DNA from: Diphasiastrum complanatum
Lineage: Eukaryota > Streptophyta > Lycopodiopsida > Lycopodiales > Lycopodiaceae
Length of the DNA stretch: 64,000 bases
NCBI GenBank assembly: GCA_029204225.1
Contig: CM055107.1
Span: 367,620 to 431,619 of the forward strand
Reading direction: 5' to 3'
Part shown: positions 1 to 11,882 of the stretch, in pieces
Layout: every line of letters starts with the position of its first letter
How positions within the stretch are numbered: the stretch's first letter is position 1
Position numbers and translations under genes: made by a program
The notes under the pieces: model-generated
Databases searched by the model: none
Seen by the model: the letters and a program-made list of their open reading frames with translations, nothing else
What the model was told of the DNA's origin: nothing

Positions 1-92
1 TTGCAATAAACCCGGGCACCGTGCTAAACAGTGCCCCAAACGGAAAGCAAAGTCGTCAAGTTTCATGACTGTGGATTTACCGGCATTCAAGA

Positions 93-1190
93 AACAAAGT
101 GTTTCTGATTACAAAGCCTTGCTAGCTTTACAAAGCCTTACAAAGTATTTCTGATTACAAACCCTTCATCTGACGAAGATGTTCGTGAACTCGAACATCT
201 TGAGACATGAGAAGTTGAACACAGACAGAAGCTCCGCCTGCATGCGAGAAGATAATTTTGTCTAGGACCAGAAGATCCAATTGTCTGACAGTGAAGCGAG
301 ACTACTATTCGTGAGAGAACCGTGCTTCTCTCATGCCAACACACTATGGATTCGCATGCAGTGCCCCTGAGAAAATCAGAGAAAATCAATATAGACTAAA
401 GCTCTGGACAAAGGGCTCTTTGAGAGGCAAAAGAGCAGTCTCGGGATCATAAAGCTACCATGATTTGAGAGGGAGCTGAAGAAACAAAGTGTTTCTGATT
501 ACAAAGCCTTGCTAGCTTTCAGCCCTTCACCTGGCGAAGATGTTCGCGAACTCAAACATTTGGAGACACGAAACACGAAAAGTTTCGCAAACACAAAAGT
601 CAATGAAGACGAAGACGAACGGTTCGCGAACATGAATGGTTCGCAACCACGAAGAATCCATGAACAAGATTCCTTTGTGGTCCAGCAACACGGTGGAAAC
701 GAAATTCGTTTTGTCCTCGCGCTCCAAGGAGTACCACCAGAGATCATGCAAGTACCCAGAAGTACAGAGATCTAACCTGATGGCATGACGTTAGCAGATA
801 CTTCCTAGGTTGTGGCTAATTGCCACTCTTGTAATTCCTCGATTAGATGTAGATGTTTAATCACTCTAATCTTAGGTTTACAAGAGAGACCATATTATTG
901 GATAGTACTTGACACATATCAGAATAGGATATACGTAGTGTAACTAAGAGAGAAGAGACATTGAAGAAGTCTGATGCTAGTAAGCAATCAAGACGATCAC
1001 AAACAGAAGCTCCGCCTGTGTGCGAGAAGATAATTCTGTCTAGGATCAGAAGATCCAATTGTCTGCTAGTGAAGCGAGACTACTACTCATGAGAGAACCG
1101 TGCTTCTCTCACGCCAACGCACTGCATGGATTCACATGCAGTACCCCTGAAGAAATCAGGGAAAATCAATATAGATTATTTTCTGGTTGT
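93..1190 (+). mobile_element. Deleted Ty1/copia element: LTR, short internal remnant, LTR
   Basis: Two LTR copies lie in direct orientation. The first (about 93-375) and second (about 486-1170) both begin TGTTTCTGATTACAAAGCC and share a block at 225-372 and 1001-1165. The first copy lacks about 400 bases in its middle. Between them, 376-485 is a short remnant ending in a purine-rich stretch (GAGAGGGAGCTGAAGA) that fits a polypurine tract. The same pol-end plus LTR-start junction occurs inverted at 49945-50100 beside a copia RT, which identifies the family. The exact 3' ends of the LTRs are unclear. Confidence 0.6.
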
Positions 1191-1376
1191 GTCTGATCTT
1201 GGATGTCGAATGCTTATGTTGTTTATCTTTCATATGTCTGAGTTTTCTTGTTCCATTCGAATTCCGCACCTTGGTTGGCTTTAGAGATAGATTTTAAAAA
1301 TCGTTCTATGATATTTAAAGATAAGTTTGATTAGATTGTCTCTATTTTTTGAGAGACCAATGTACTTCCATCGCTG

Positions 1377-2984
1377 ATGGTTTGCTTGGCTGAATCAATT
1401 GAGAAACTTCATGATTTTGAGTGTGAACTCTTTCACTTGCTTTTGAAATATAGTGTCCATTGTGATGTTGGGGATGTGAATGTGTTTTCATGCTTTAACA
1501 CCGAAAACTCGCATCAGAAACAACAGCTTTTGCAAGATTTAATGCAAGAGGTCAATGAAGTTTTTCCAAAGCAACTACCTTATGGACTACCACCCGCTTG
1601 ATCGGTGGATCATAAGATAGATCTTCTGCCCGATAGCCGTCCCTATCTTCAGACAACCATATCGGTTTAGTCAGAAGGAAGAGGACGAAGTGGCTAGGCA
1701 GAGCGAGGAGTAGCTCAGGATGGGGCACATAAGACCAAGTAAATCTCCATGGAGAGCACCTATCCTTCTTAAGGGTAAGAAACATGGGAGTTTCTGGCTA
1801 TGTGTAGATTACAAGGGTCTGAACAAATTTACAATTAAAAATAAATACCCATTGCCCAGGTTGGATGATCTCATAGATCAATTTTTGAATGGAGCTAAAT
1901 ACTTCACGAAAATTGATCTAAGTACGATACATTTGGAAGATGTATCTAAAACTAGTTTTAGGACCAGGTTTGGCCACTACGAGTTTCTTGTATTACCCTT
2001 TGGTTTGACAAATGCTCCAGGCTACTTTCCAGCAAATGATGAACGATTTATTTCGTCCATATTTGGGGAAGTTTGTAGTAGTGTTTCTGGACGATATTCT
2101 GATCTATAGCAGAATACTCAAAGACATGCTAAGCATCTCTGTACTGTCTACACAAGAGAAGCTTTATGCTAAGGAATCAAAGTGCGAATTCTTCAAGAAG
2201 GAACTTCTTTACCTAGGTCATAAGATTACCTCCTTTGGGATCAAAATTGACGAAGAAAAGGTGAAGATGTCAGTGGAATGGCCAATTCCTAAAACGGTGT
2301 GTGAACTTAAGTCATTCTTAGGTTTCACTGTGTTTTCGTAGATTTGCAGAGGACTACTCGAAGATTGCTTCACCTCTCAACAAAATGTTGAAAGGAGTAA
2401 AAAGTCGCAAAGGTAGGCCAAGTCCTCCTATTAGAAAAAATGAGAAATTAGATGAGAGTTTTCACAAACTCAAGCTTCTAATTGCCTCAGCTCTAGTTTT
2501 CAGGATAGCGGATCCAGATTTGTCATTCGTCATTAACACTGACGCGAGTGATACGGCTATTGGAGCTGTTCTCTTACAGGAGGGTTAGCCCATTGCCTTT
2601 GAGAGTAAGATACTAACCGATGCACAGGTCAGGTACACCACTCAAGAAAAAGAGCTTTTTGATGTGATCCATGCTTTGAAATCATGGAGGCATTACCTGT
2701 ACGGTAATAAATTCATGATTAATATTGATCATCAACCTTTAAAGTTTTTTTGTAATCAGAATGATTTGCGAGGTCGTAAGGCCAGATGGGCAGAACTCAT
2801 GCAAGAATTTGACTTTGACATGCGGTATATCAAGGGCTCATCTAATCAAATGGCTGATGCACTTAGTCAAATTGGTGGAGTGAACAAACTTTCCTTCACT
2901 GAGATCAGTATAAACTTTTATCTCTCCCTGAGAGGTCTTTATGAGAAAGACCCGCATTTGGACCAATCTACAATAGGGTTCTAA
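1377..2984 (+). pseudogene. Ty3/gypsy pol remnant (RT and RNase H)
   Basis: Decayed reverse transcriptase and RNase H. A linker typical of gypsy pol (FPKQLPYGLPPA, then SVDHKIDLLPDS) lies at about 1560-1640. RT follows from 1720 with [21 protein letters not shown] and the [10 protein letters not shown] box. The frame then shifts near 2040 into the segment with [12 protein letters not shown], the catalytic FLDD box, at about 2070. RNase H (DASDTAIGAVLLQ at 2540; TTQEKELFDVIHAL; DHQPLKFF; ADALSQI ending near 2870) follows after a stop at 2586. Several stops and at least two frameshifts mean no functional polyprotein. The integrase is missing and no LTRs were recognised, so this is a truncated copy. 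It probably belongs to the same broad chromovirus-like group as 23715-25006. Confidence 0.85.
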
Positions 2985-3135
2985 AAAATGAAGATACAAC
3001 ACAAATCTCCTTGGTGAATGTATATGTGTATTTACGAAAGCCATAAAAACTCTAAGTGTAGAAACTCTCACAACCTCCAAAAAACTAGGTGTATAATGGT
3101 TCTCTCTCACATACTAGTAGTAACTCGAGGTAGGC

Positions 3136-3480
3136 ACTACTACAAGATGCACTCATTTCGACGTGTGGTTGCGATGGATTTCGGAAAATCTTATAAAATG
3201 TTGGAAACCATCGAACCCCCGTAAAAAAGAACTTCGGCAACCTCCGATAGCTGGCGGGAATATAATTTAAAACAAGATGTTCGAATTTGACATCCAACAT
3301 GGGTGCCATGTGGCAAATTTTCACTGAAGTGGCATCCTAGTAGGATGTCGAAATGCAACACAATTTTAACTATGTTAAATTCTGGTATACAGATCAGCAA
3401 TCCGTGTCGATGACTTGACGTTTTGGCTTCTAAAAAGAGATGTCGGATTCCGACGGATGTCGGATTCTGACACTGTGTTC
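3136..3480 (+). mobile_element. CACTA (En/Spm)-like transposon end
   Basis: CACTACTACAAGATGC at 3136 matches the terminal motif of plant CACTA elements. It is followed by repeated subterminal motifs built on TCGGATTCCGAC and TCGAA (3160-3475). Related motifs (TTCCGACA, TTTCGAC) recur at 55040-55250, near a likely opposite end of the same superfamily. The other end of this copy was not found; GA repeats begin shortly downstream. Superfamily membership rests on termini only. Confidence 0.45.
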
Positions 3481-3629
3481 ATATTCCCTCCCGCAAGCTT
3501 CATTTCGTGCTAGCTTTGTAGGGAGCTTCGCGTTTGGACTTTGAGGATTTTGGCGCTTGAGGTCTTTGGAGGCTTCAAATTTAGATTTTGGAGGTTTTTA
3601 TTTGTTAATTTAGTTGGTTTTACATGTTT

Positions 3630-4205
<576 letters not shown>

Positions 4206-4449
4206 TGAATGAAATGTGAATGAATTGATTTTGTTATTTGGTTTTGAGAAAAGAGATAGAGGTTGAAAGAGAGAGAGAAGGAGAGATAATGTGTGTGTGT
4301 GTAAGAAAATGTATGAAATGCGAATGGCTAGGAAAAAGAGAGATTGTGTGAAAAAAAAATTGATGTGAATCAATTGATTCTGATTTTTGGTTTTGATTTT
4401 TTGTTTTGAGAAAAAAACATTAAGAGAGAGGGAGAGATAAAAACATTAA

Positions 4450-4598
<149 letters not shown>

Positions 4599-4632
4599 AT
4601 GTGTGTAAGGCTTTTAACATACTCAGTTAATT

Positions 4633-5243
4633 CACTTGAAAAGCTTTCTTCCATTATCTACATGCACACATCATTTTTAGTTTTATCCATAATAATTGTA
4701 TCTAAGAATTCTGACCTCGTTAGCATAGTCACTTTTAATATTGCCCCCTGTGATATCCCTAGATTCCTATTAAGGTCCTCGAATAAGACACTTGGTTTGT
4801 ATCAAAGGGTGTAGCTAAGATTCACATTTATATTGTCACTTAGGCTTTCTCGAAGGATGTTTCAGTAAGGTCCTAGTCTCATCGGAGGTACATCCATACT
4901 GAAAGTTGAGTCATCCATACACTTAGTTTGAGTGCCGCAGAGTTTGAGGCCAATCCAAGTTGAATAAAATGGAAAGATAATGAAGCATAGTCAAGCTCTT
5001 GCCTCGTAAAGCTAGTATTGATCTTGGAGGCCAAAAAAGGTTAGGCAAAGCCAGGAAAAGTATTTTATGTGCTATTCCTCTTATCTATCTAGAAAACAAC
5101 TTTATGGGTTTGCTCGGGTCCAAAACACATCAACTAACATTCAATAAACTTTGAACACAATCCAACTAACCGGGTTCCAGAACGCATGGGAGTGCAACCA
5201 ACCGAGCATTGCATAGAGTCAAAATGTCGAGAGAGATCGAGAG

Positions 5244-5330
<87 letters not shown>

Positions 5331-5691
5331 TGAGTGAGGAGAAAATTGTGTTGAGAGAGATCCAAGTTTGCTCTTTTGATTGATTAAGTATCTGTTAAGC
5401 AAGATGAGTGTTCATTACACGTGGAGGCATTGAATGAGGAGAGAATAAGCATTTTTCTATAATCAAGAGGAGAAAGTGATTTATAATTCTTTTTTGGAAG
5501 AGGAAGAGAGAAGAGGATCTTCAAGATAGAAATTTAATAAGTTAATCGGCGGCATGATAGGATTTGTGATGACATTGTAGATATGAATAGTGTTGTTGCT
5601 TGGTGGTAGGGAGAAAATTTTATTCCATAGTGTGCATGCTTGATGCAAGAAATGATTGTCATAAAGGAGTAAATCAACAACTAAGATTGTT
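4633..5691 (+). repeat. Inverted-repeat left arm, outer block
   Basis: This block is the reverse complement of 62940-64000. CACTTGAAAAGCTTTC at 4633 pairs with the last bases of the window, and AACAACTAAGATTGTTT at 5676 pairs with 62941 onward. It includes a GA tract (5241-5328) whose partner is the CT tract at 63299-63406. Homology stops at about 5691, where the left arm enters the 24-kb block that the right arm lacks. No gene was recognised in it. Confidence 0.9.
5241..5328. repeat. (GA)n microsatellite inside the inverted repeat
   Basis: Nearly pure GA dinucleotides preceded by GATCGAGAGATCGA. The partner tract in the right arm is CT at 63299-63406 and is somewhat longer. Confidence 0.9.
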
Positions 5692-6429
5692 TTTGTCAAT
5701 AGCTAGTTTGATGATTTGGTCAAGTGGTGATGGTGGTGTGATTGATTGTTGATAGTATGCTTTGGAGAATTTTTGACATATTTGCAAATGAGAATGTAAT
5801 TGCTTCTTATTTCATGTTAGCGGAAGTTATTCAAGTCCATTATTACTGTATAATTGGAAAATCAATGTGTATTATCTCCGTTGGGGAGACCTTGGGGCAT
5901 TTAAACTAAAAAAAAACTTAAACACAGTTAAATATAATCAATCAAAGATCAATCAATAGGAATTTGAATATGAAAAAAAAAACACAATTAAAAGTTATTA
6001 ATTGAAGATTGCCTCTTCCATATTTGGAAATCCATCTTGTAGTGCAAGCCAATTAAAAAAGTGTTTGGCATTGCATACGGTATATTAACCACAGCTGACA
6101 GAATCAACCTGCTGGGAGGACTGCATAATCCAAATTTTAACGTTATTAGATATCAGATCAACGCGCAAGATGTTATAATTAAATCTACAACGGAAACAAG
6201 CGTGCGTCGCATCGATATCCAAAAAATATTGTTTGAATATCAGATCAGCGCGCACGTTATGAAAATAAACCAAACAATAACTACAAGGGTGCGTTGAACC
6301 GATATTGATAAATTTTTACCTCTACATCAACAATTTTTAGCTTCGTATATGCTTTTGCATTTGGTACTGCAAGGAATTCCAGTATTTTCTGAATATGGCT
6401 CCTGGCAATTGTGTGTGTGTGTGTGTGTG

Positions 6430-6517
6430 TGTAATAGAGTTCATCTTTAAACAAACTGGATTACACACACCCTCATCATTGACGTATAAGGACAACACAT
6501 ATGAGCTCCAATGGTCA
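6430..6517 (-). CDS. Possible exon with HW motif, peptidase-like (uncertain)
   Basis: On the minus strand a good acceptor (TCTGATTGCAG) precedes a short open segment reading DHWSSYVLSLYVNDEG. Joined in phase to the exon at 6616-6757 it gives LPYITNDHWSSYVLSL. That resembles the catalytic-His region of Ulp1/C48-type cysteine peptidases (hydrophobic, Pro, then HW, then hydrophobic strand and acidic residue). The expected Gln and Cys segments were not found; a GT microsatellite interrupts the sequence at 6410-6432. The exon end is not defined, and the match is only suggestive. Confidence 0.25.
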
Positions 6518-6615
6518 CTGCAATCAGAAAACAATACATTTATGAGAATCAATGTGAAATCAAAATTCATATGAAAAACTCAATATAATAAAATTCGAAA
6601 AAAAAGACACTTACT

Positions 6616-6757
6616 TTGTTATGTATGGCAACACAAGAATTGGAGTCCCTAGTCCGATGTATTGGAGCATATCATTGTGCATACTTTTGAAATCAGGGAA
6701 ATCAAATATAGCCATGAATTGAAGGAGAAACAATGCTACATCTATAAACAATAGGGT
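6616..6757 (-). CDS. Possible internal exon of the H3-like gene
   Basis: On the minus strand an acceptor (GAAGTTTTTTCAG) opens at 6757 and a donor (GTAAGTG) follows 6616. The frame between is open and reads through FLLQFMAIFDFPDFK and TPILVLPYIT. It ends in a phase that joins cleanly to the acceptor at 6517. Position directly downstream of the H3-like exon, with matching splice signals on the same strand, suggests one transcript. If spliced, exon 6773-7476 would end upstream of its stop at an internal GT. This is inference from splice motifs only; no transcript evidence is available. Confidence 0.3.
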
Positions 6758-6772
6758 CTGAAAAAACTTCAT

Positions 6773-7476
6773 CTAGTACTGAATGGTCCCACTTCCTACA
6801 TTGTCACCTAGCATTTTATCCCTACTTTCTAATTCACCTGTTTCTAAACTAGAAAGGGGGAGACCAGCATTGGTCTCCGGCATCCTAAAACTGTATCGAG
6901 GACTTAAAGCTTTAAGATACGTGTTTAACAATTGGTCATACTGTACATACTGAGGAGTATTTACAAAGGCAAGTGCAAGGGGTGACAGAAGTAATACAGA
7001 TAAACCAGAAAAAGAATTGTCATTCAAAATTGATTCTACCTTTACATTAACAAAATCATCTAAATCATTTTCTAGAACAGGAGGAGGAGATTTATAAGGA
7101 GATGAAGATTTAGAAGGAGAAGGTAAAGATGGAGTTTTGGGAGGAGAAGAAGAAGCCTTAGGAGGAGAATTGGGAGGAGAATGCCTAGAAGAAAGATTTT
7201 CATCCAGAGGAAAAGGCATGGAAAAATCCCTCGGTTTTTTTGGAGGGTCAAGAGACCTCCTCTTCTTTGAAACACCCCCGCTCTGTATACGAATAACAAG
7301 TCGGGATGGTTGAGATTGCTTTCGTTTTCTCCTTCCTGAATCTTGTTTTGGAGGAGAGGAAGGAGCATGTCTAAAGTATTTTGCAAATTTGTCATATGTG
7401 TCCCGAAGCCTGAACACAATGTTGAAATCCTTGGGCATAATGGTCACCCTCTTGACATGGCTCGCAACAACAGTAT
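6773..7476 (-). CDS. Histone H3-like C-terminal exon with a long Pro/Ser/Lys-rich tail
   Basis: The exon opens after a strong acceptor (CTCTTTTTTTCAG) at 7477 and reads DTVVASHVKRVTIMPKDF. This matches the last helix of histone H3, whose canonical form is DTNLCAIHAKRVTIMPKD. The acceptor falls just before the Asp of DTN, the position of the last intron in plant H3.3 genes. H3 normally ends about 15 residues later. Here the frame continues for about 200 residues: basic patches (GRRKRKQSQPSR, KKRRSL), a Pro/Ser/Lys-rich section with repeated SPP and PPK, then a non-repetitive end (PQYVQYDQLLNTYLKALSPRYSF). There is no upstream ATG in this exon, as expected for an internal or last exon. Exons for the rest of the H3 fold were not recognised upstream. 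It could be a divergent H3 variant, or an H3 exon captured by another gene. Confidence 0.55.
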
Positions 7477-7879
7477 CTGAAAAAAAGAGCACGCAGAATC
7501 AATATCGCATGGATGTAGAGAACTATAAGAACTTTATGCAAAGAATTTCAGCGTCGTCCATCAGTATATATAGAGAAAATATGAAATGATTGCAAACGTG
7601 GTGGGTTGGATGTCTGAGGCTCGGATTATGATTATGATTCCTCTGAGGCTTGTCAATCAAATCAAACTAAATATCCATCTATCATCAAAATGATTAGTCG
7701 ATATCGAATAAACCATAATTAATTTCAACTAAAGTATGGTCACATCTACAACTAAAGACACAAAAGTATAGTCACATCTACAATTTATTGCTGAAATTGA
7801 CAAGGTTAAGCTATAAATATCTGACATTTTTTATATCCAATCATTATAATTTCAAAAAATTCCAACGGCCATTATTTCA

Positions 7880-8275
7880 CCCAATAGTAAATCGACGCGC
7901 ATATACTGCATGTGAAAATCAGAGAGGCTATTCTCACGCGCTGAACCGATATTGGAAGATAATATGAATGATCAAAGCTTGACGCGATAGAGTATCCTTA
8001 GCTTTGGACAGTATGAAGAGTCTATCAAATCAAGCTTTGATCATGCAAAATACCCTCCAATAATATGAAAAAAAATTCAAAATTTCTTTTTCCTACAATA
8101 GCGATTCGACGTGCGCAGTCCAAGTGAAAAATCATTGTCTTCTCCAAAGACGCGCTGATTCGATAGCCAGTATTTCATCAGATAGCTAATCGACACGCAT
8201 ATACAACATGTGAAAACCAGAGGTGCTATTCTCGCACATTGAACCGATATGAGATGGAATATGAATGATCAGAGC
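7880..8275. repeat. Imperfect direct repeat pair rich in GACGCGCA motifs
   Basis: A block of about 95 bases at 7880-7985 (TCGACGCGCATATACTGC ... GAACCGATATTGG ... ATATGAATGATC) recurs at 8183-8275 with substitutions. Related motifs are scattered at 6150-6305 (TCAGATCAACGCGCA, TCAGATCAGCGCGCA, TTGAACCGATATTG) and 8100-8170. They are CpG-rich against an AT-rich background. Origin unknown. Confidence 0.6.
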
Positions 8276-8429
8276 TCTCCATAAAAGTATTTTATGATCT
8301 TTTTTCAATGTAGAGAAACAAGTAATGCATGACATGTCAATAAAAACTGGCAAGGTATGAATTGTTAATAAAGATATTCTAAATAAAAATTTAAATAGAC
8401 ACAAAAAAGTTGATCTAGATTGGCAATTT

Positions 8430-9300
8430 GACAAACAACAAGCATTGACAATCAAAAGCATTGATCAACATTGAAATCCGAGCACACACATGTGTACTAC
8501 AGGCTGTAGTACGGCCTTCAACCTGAGAAACAAGTAGAAATTGATTTGGTTTCATTTGGATCACAAAAACTCAATGTACATAGTGAATTAGCTTGAGATT
8601 GCCAATGAGCTCCAAAAATAATCTATCTTCTCACTATGGGAGCTTGGAATACATAGCAAATTCGACTTCCTTCTTGAAGTTAGGTGGATTTCCAGCATGT
8701 AATCAGAAAGTTAACTCAACTTTCTTGCCCTAAAATGAAACCCTAGCCTAGATCCTAGACTTATGCTTGGTAGGGATGACCACCAAATGGACATGACCAA
8801 CTCTCTTGACTTGACCTAACCTAAATTAGGAGTGGTTTGTCACGTGGCATCTTGGCCTTACATGTGTGGAACCCAATTATACACAATATTTACAATGTTC
8901 TACATGGTCTTTGATCAAGTTAGATTTGTCAATTTTTGGCAGTTCTTCACACTCCTCCTCAAATTTAGCTTGATCTATTTACAACTCTCTTGATAGATGA
9001 ATGAAAGCTTTTAGAAGTGTCTAAAAAATGCATCTAGAATCAAGGAACTTTTGAGACTCCAGTAGAGAATGATGTCCATGAAGGATCTTTCACCACCTCT
9101 TAGAGGATCCCTCACAAGATGTTCCATAAATGTGTCATGTAGCACACTTCAAAAACTATACATCATGCCAAGCCATGGATTCCAAGGCATTTTGTGCACT
9201 TGAAGATACATCAATTAAAGTATTAAGTGCATAAATAATGTTGCCAAAGACAACTTGCCTTGCTTGATCCATATGCCCTTGTTGTTGCTTCTATGCAATA
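8430..9300 (-). other. Diverged retrotransposon-like non-coding segment
   Basis: No intact frame. Parts around 8920-8990 and 9170-9270 align loosely with 53210-53420 (shared CTCAAATTTAGCTTGAT/CTCACATTTAGCTTGAT and CTTGCTT/CTTTATCCATAT blocks), which belong to a minus-strand copia element. It is probably a decayed relative. Confidence 0.35.
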
Positions 9301-11046
9301 GTGTATATCAGCTTAGATGAGATTGCTATAATTTACAGCAGCAGTAACAGACATTTTACAGACTGTAACACTAAGTTGCAGGCTATAGACTGGCCATACC
9401 CGCAAAAAGGAGGAGGAAAGCAGGTTGTACTGTAATAACATTCAAAGGAAGTAGTAATCAGTTTAAATGATCTGAATCACTGCATGTCGAAATCAGACCA
9501 TACTAGGTGTTAGCAGGCTGCAGAAGTCCTTACGAGCCCCCCACAATGTTTATTGTTCACAGATCACAAAATCATTTTCAGCTCATAGATGAAAGTTCTA
9601 TTATAGGTTGTATTGTGTATTGAACTGGGTCATGTTACACGAGCAATTGGGAAAGTCATTGTGTCCCGTACAGATATACATGTGGTTGTATAGTCAATAA
9701 TAAAGTTACAAGAAAGTCTCCTTCAATAGTTTTGGTGCTTGTGCACTACCAAAAAGACTTTATGCAAGTTTCAAAATTAGTTGTTATGCTGGAGTTGTTG
9801 ACTGATGATGTTTTTGAGGGGTTTAAAAGGTGTTCTTGGATGAACAACACTCTCTGAGAAACTAACAACTTGATATGATTAAGTAGTAGTGTGTGACAAT
9901 AAAGAAGAGAACATTGTGTTGAATTGAGAACAATTCTCTATGACCATGTATACGGTACCGTTGAGTTTTTGAAAAAGAAGAGAAATTGTGTGAATTGAGA
10001 ACAATTTTGTATGATTGTGCAACAATGCTATTGAGGCGTGTGAAAAAGAAGAGAATAACATGCTCGAACTGATGCTTATAATCTCCAGTATCAGAGGTTG
10101 TTAAGACTTTTGAAATAGAAGACTTTTGAAAAGCGATGAAGAAAAATATGGTGAGGACTGTTCAAAGAGGTTGAAGTTTGTGAATATGAAGTCAAAGAAG
10201 CCATTAAGATGGGCTTACCAATGTGAGTCTCTGTAGTATATAAAAGATTGAGAATTTCTTGTTGTTTACATGACACTTTTGCATAATGTAGCGGTGGTTA
10301 TGGTAAGAGTAGACCCAAACTTATGGATAGTCCAGTTGTGTCGGTTAGTGAGAAAACTTCAGTGATGCTTAGCAACAAAGTTGGTTTGAAGGTTTTGGAT
10401 GATGCGATGGCTACTACAATTGTTCAGGTTGTGAAGTGGTGGCTAGCATCATTGTAGTAAAGGAGTTTGTGATTCTTGATTGGAGGCTGCAAGCGTTACA
10501 AGTTTTGTTTGGTCTCTGAAGATGATGGGCTGCACTCATGCAAATTAGCATTTTGTATTCAAGAGTGCTTCATGAATTTGTGAAGATGCTGTTGGTCTTC
10601 ATATGGATCTTCATCAAGATTAACGTAAACTGTACATTTTGTGTATATTCTTGTGTGTTACATGTTGTCAAACAAAATAATTATTGAGGAAGTGCTGGAA
10701 AAGTACGATCATTTTGTCAAGCTCTAATCGGTTGTGTCTATGTTGATGTACTGTTATCATTTACTTCGTGAAATAGGCATAAGTTGGGGCCCTGTTGTTA
10801 AATTGTGTCTGTGATTAATGGCCTAAGTGTCGGGTTCCAATACTCAATTGAGGTCGAAATGAGGCAGTGTTGATATTTAGTTTTTTTGCTTTTTCAAGAT
10901 CATACTGGAAAAGTTATGTAGACTAGCTGGCAATTGTTATTTTCTCTTGTTGCCTTCGTAGGTTTTATGATCAAACAGTCACTGATCTTTTTGAAACTTC
11001 AAATATAATCAAGTTTTGGTGTGTAGGAGCGGCACCGCCATCAATC
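9301..11046. other. Upstream region of RPS7; no gene recognised
   Basis: AT-rich sequence with no supported coding frame. An acceptor-like TTTGGTGTGTAG at 11019-11029 just before the RPS7 start suggests a 5'-UTR intron, so the promoter and first non-coding exon should lie farther upstream here, but neither could be fixed. Confidence 0.4.
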
Positions 11047-11788
11047 ATGTTTACTGCTCGCAGAAAGATTCAGAAGGAGAAGGGCCTCGAGCCCGAAGAG
11101 TTTGAGGAATCTGTTGCTCAGGTGAGTAGTGCCTCTGCGTCCTGTTTGTCTTGATGAATGTACCTTTTCCTGAAGCAAAACACTTGAGTTAAAGAGGGTG
11201 ATTCTACTGATGTTTGTTTTATTTTTCGTATTTGTAATGTGAATTTTTTGTCATCTTAAGAATTGTGCTCTATATCTTAAATTTTAATACTCTAAAATAG
11301 CCAGCATGAATTTTTTGCATGCCAATTTAATTGCTTTGTAGGCTGTTGCACAGGCTTGGAGTTTGAATATGTAAATTTGTCCAAAGTGTCTAGGAAGTTA
11401 CACATTTTGGCCTTCTGCATTTTGCCTTAGTTTATAGAACCTTGGAAGCCTAGTTTCACTTAAACACGTTTCATTCAAGGAAATTGTGTTTCGAACGGTA
11501 GAATTTCATTGGATGTAATCTACTTTGCGGCAATATGTCATGGACCTTTTCGAAACACCTTTTTGAAAAGGGTTTGAAACGGGAAAGAATCGGCGAAACG
11601 GTTTTAGGGTTTCTTTTTTGTGGATTTTATTTCTAGCCTTCTATAATCTATTATGGCATAAACAAGTGCTAGATGCACTTACAATGTAGATCATTTACAT
11701 GCCACATGGTACTTCTGTGACCTATCTATGTATGTCATAAATGATATTACAATGTACATAGTACACTTTCTCCACGTGGCACGGACAA

Positions 11789-11882
<94 letters not shown>

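Noticed and set aside
6410..6432. His-Thr repeat peptide on the minus strand
   Set aside because: Translation of a GT/AC microsatellite.
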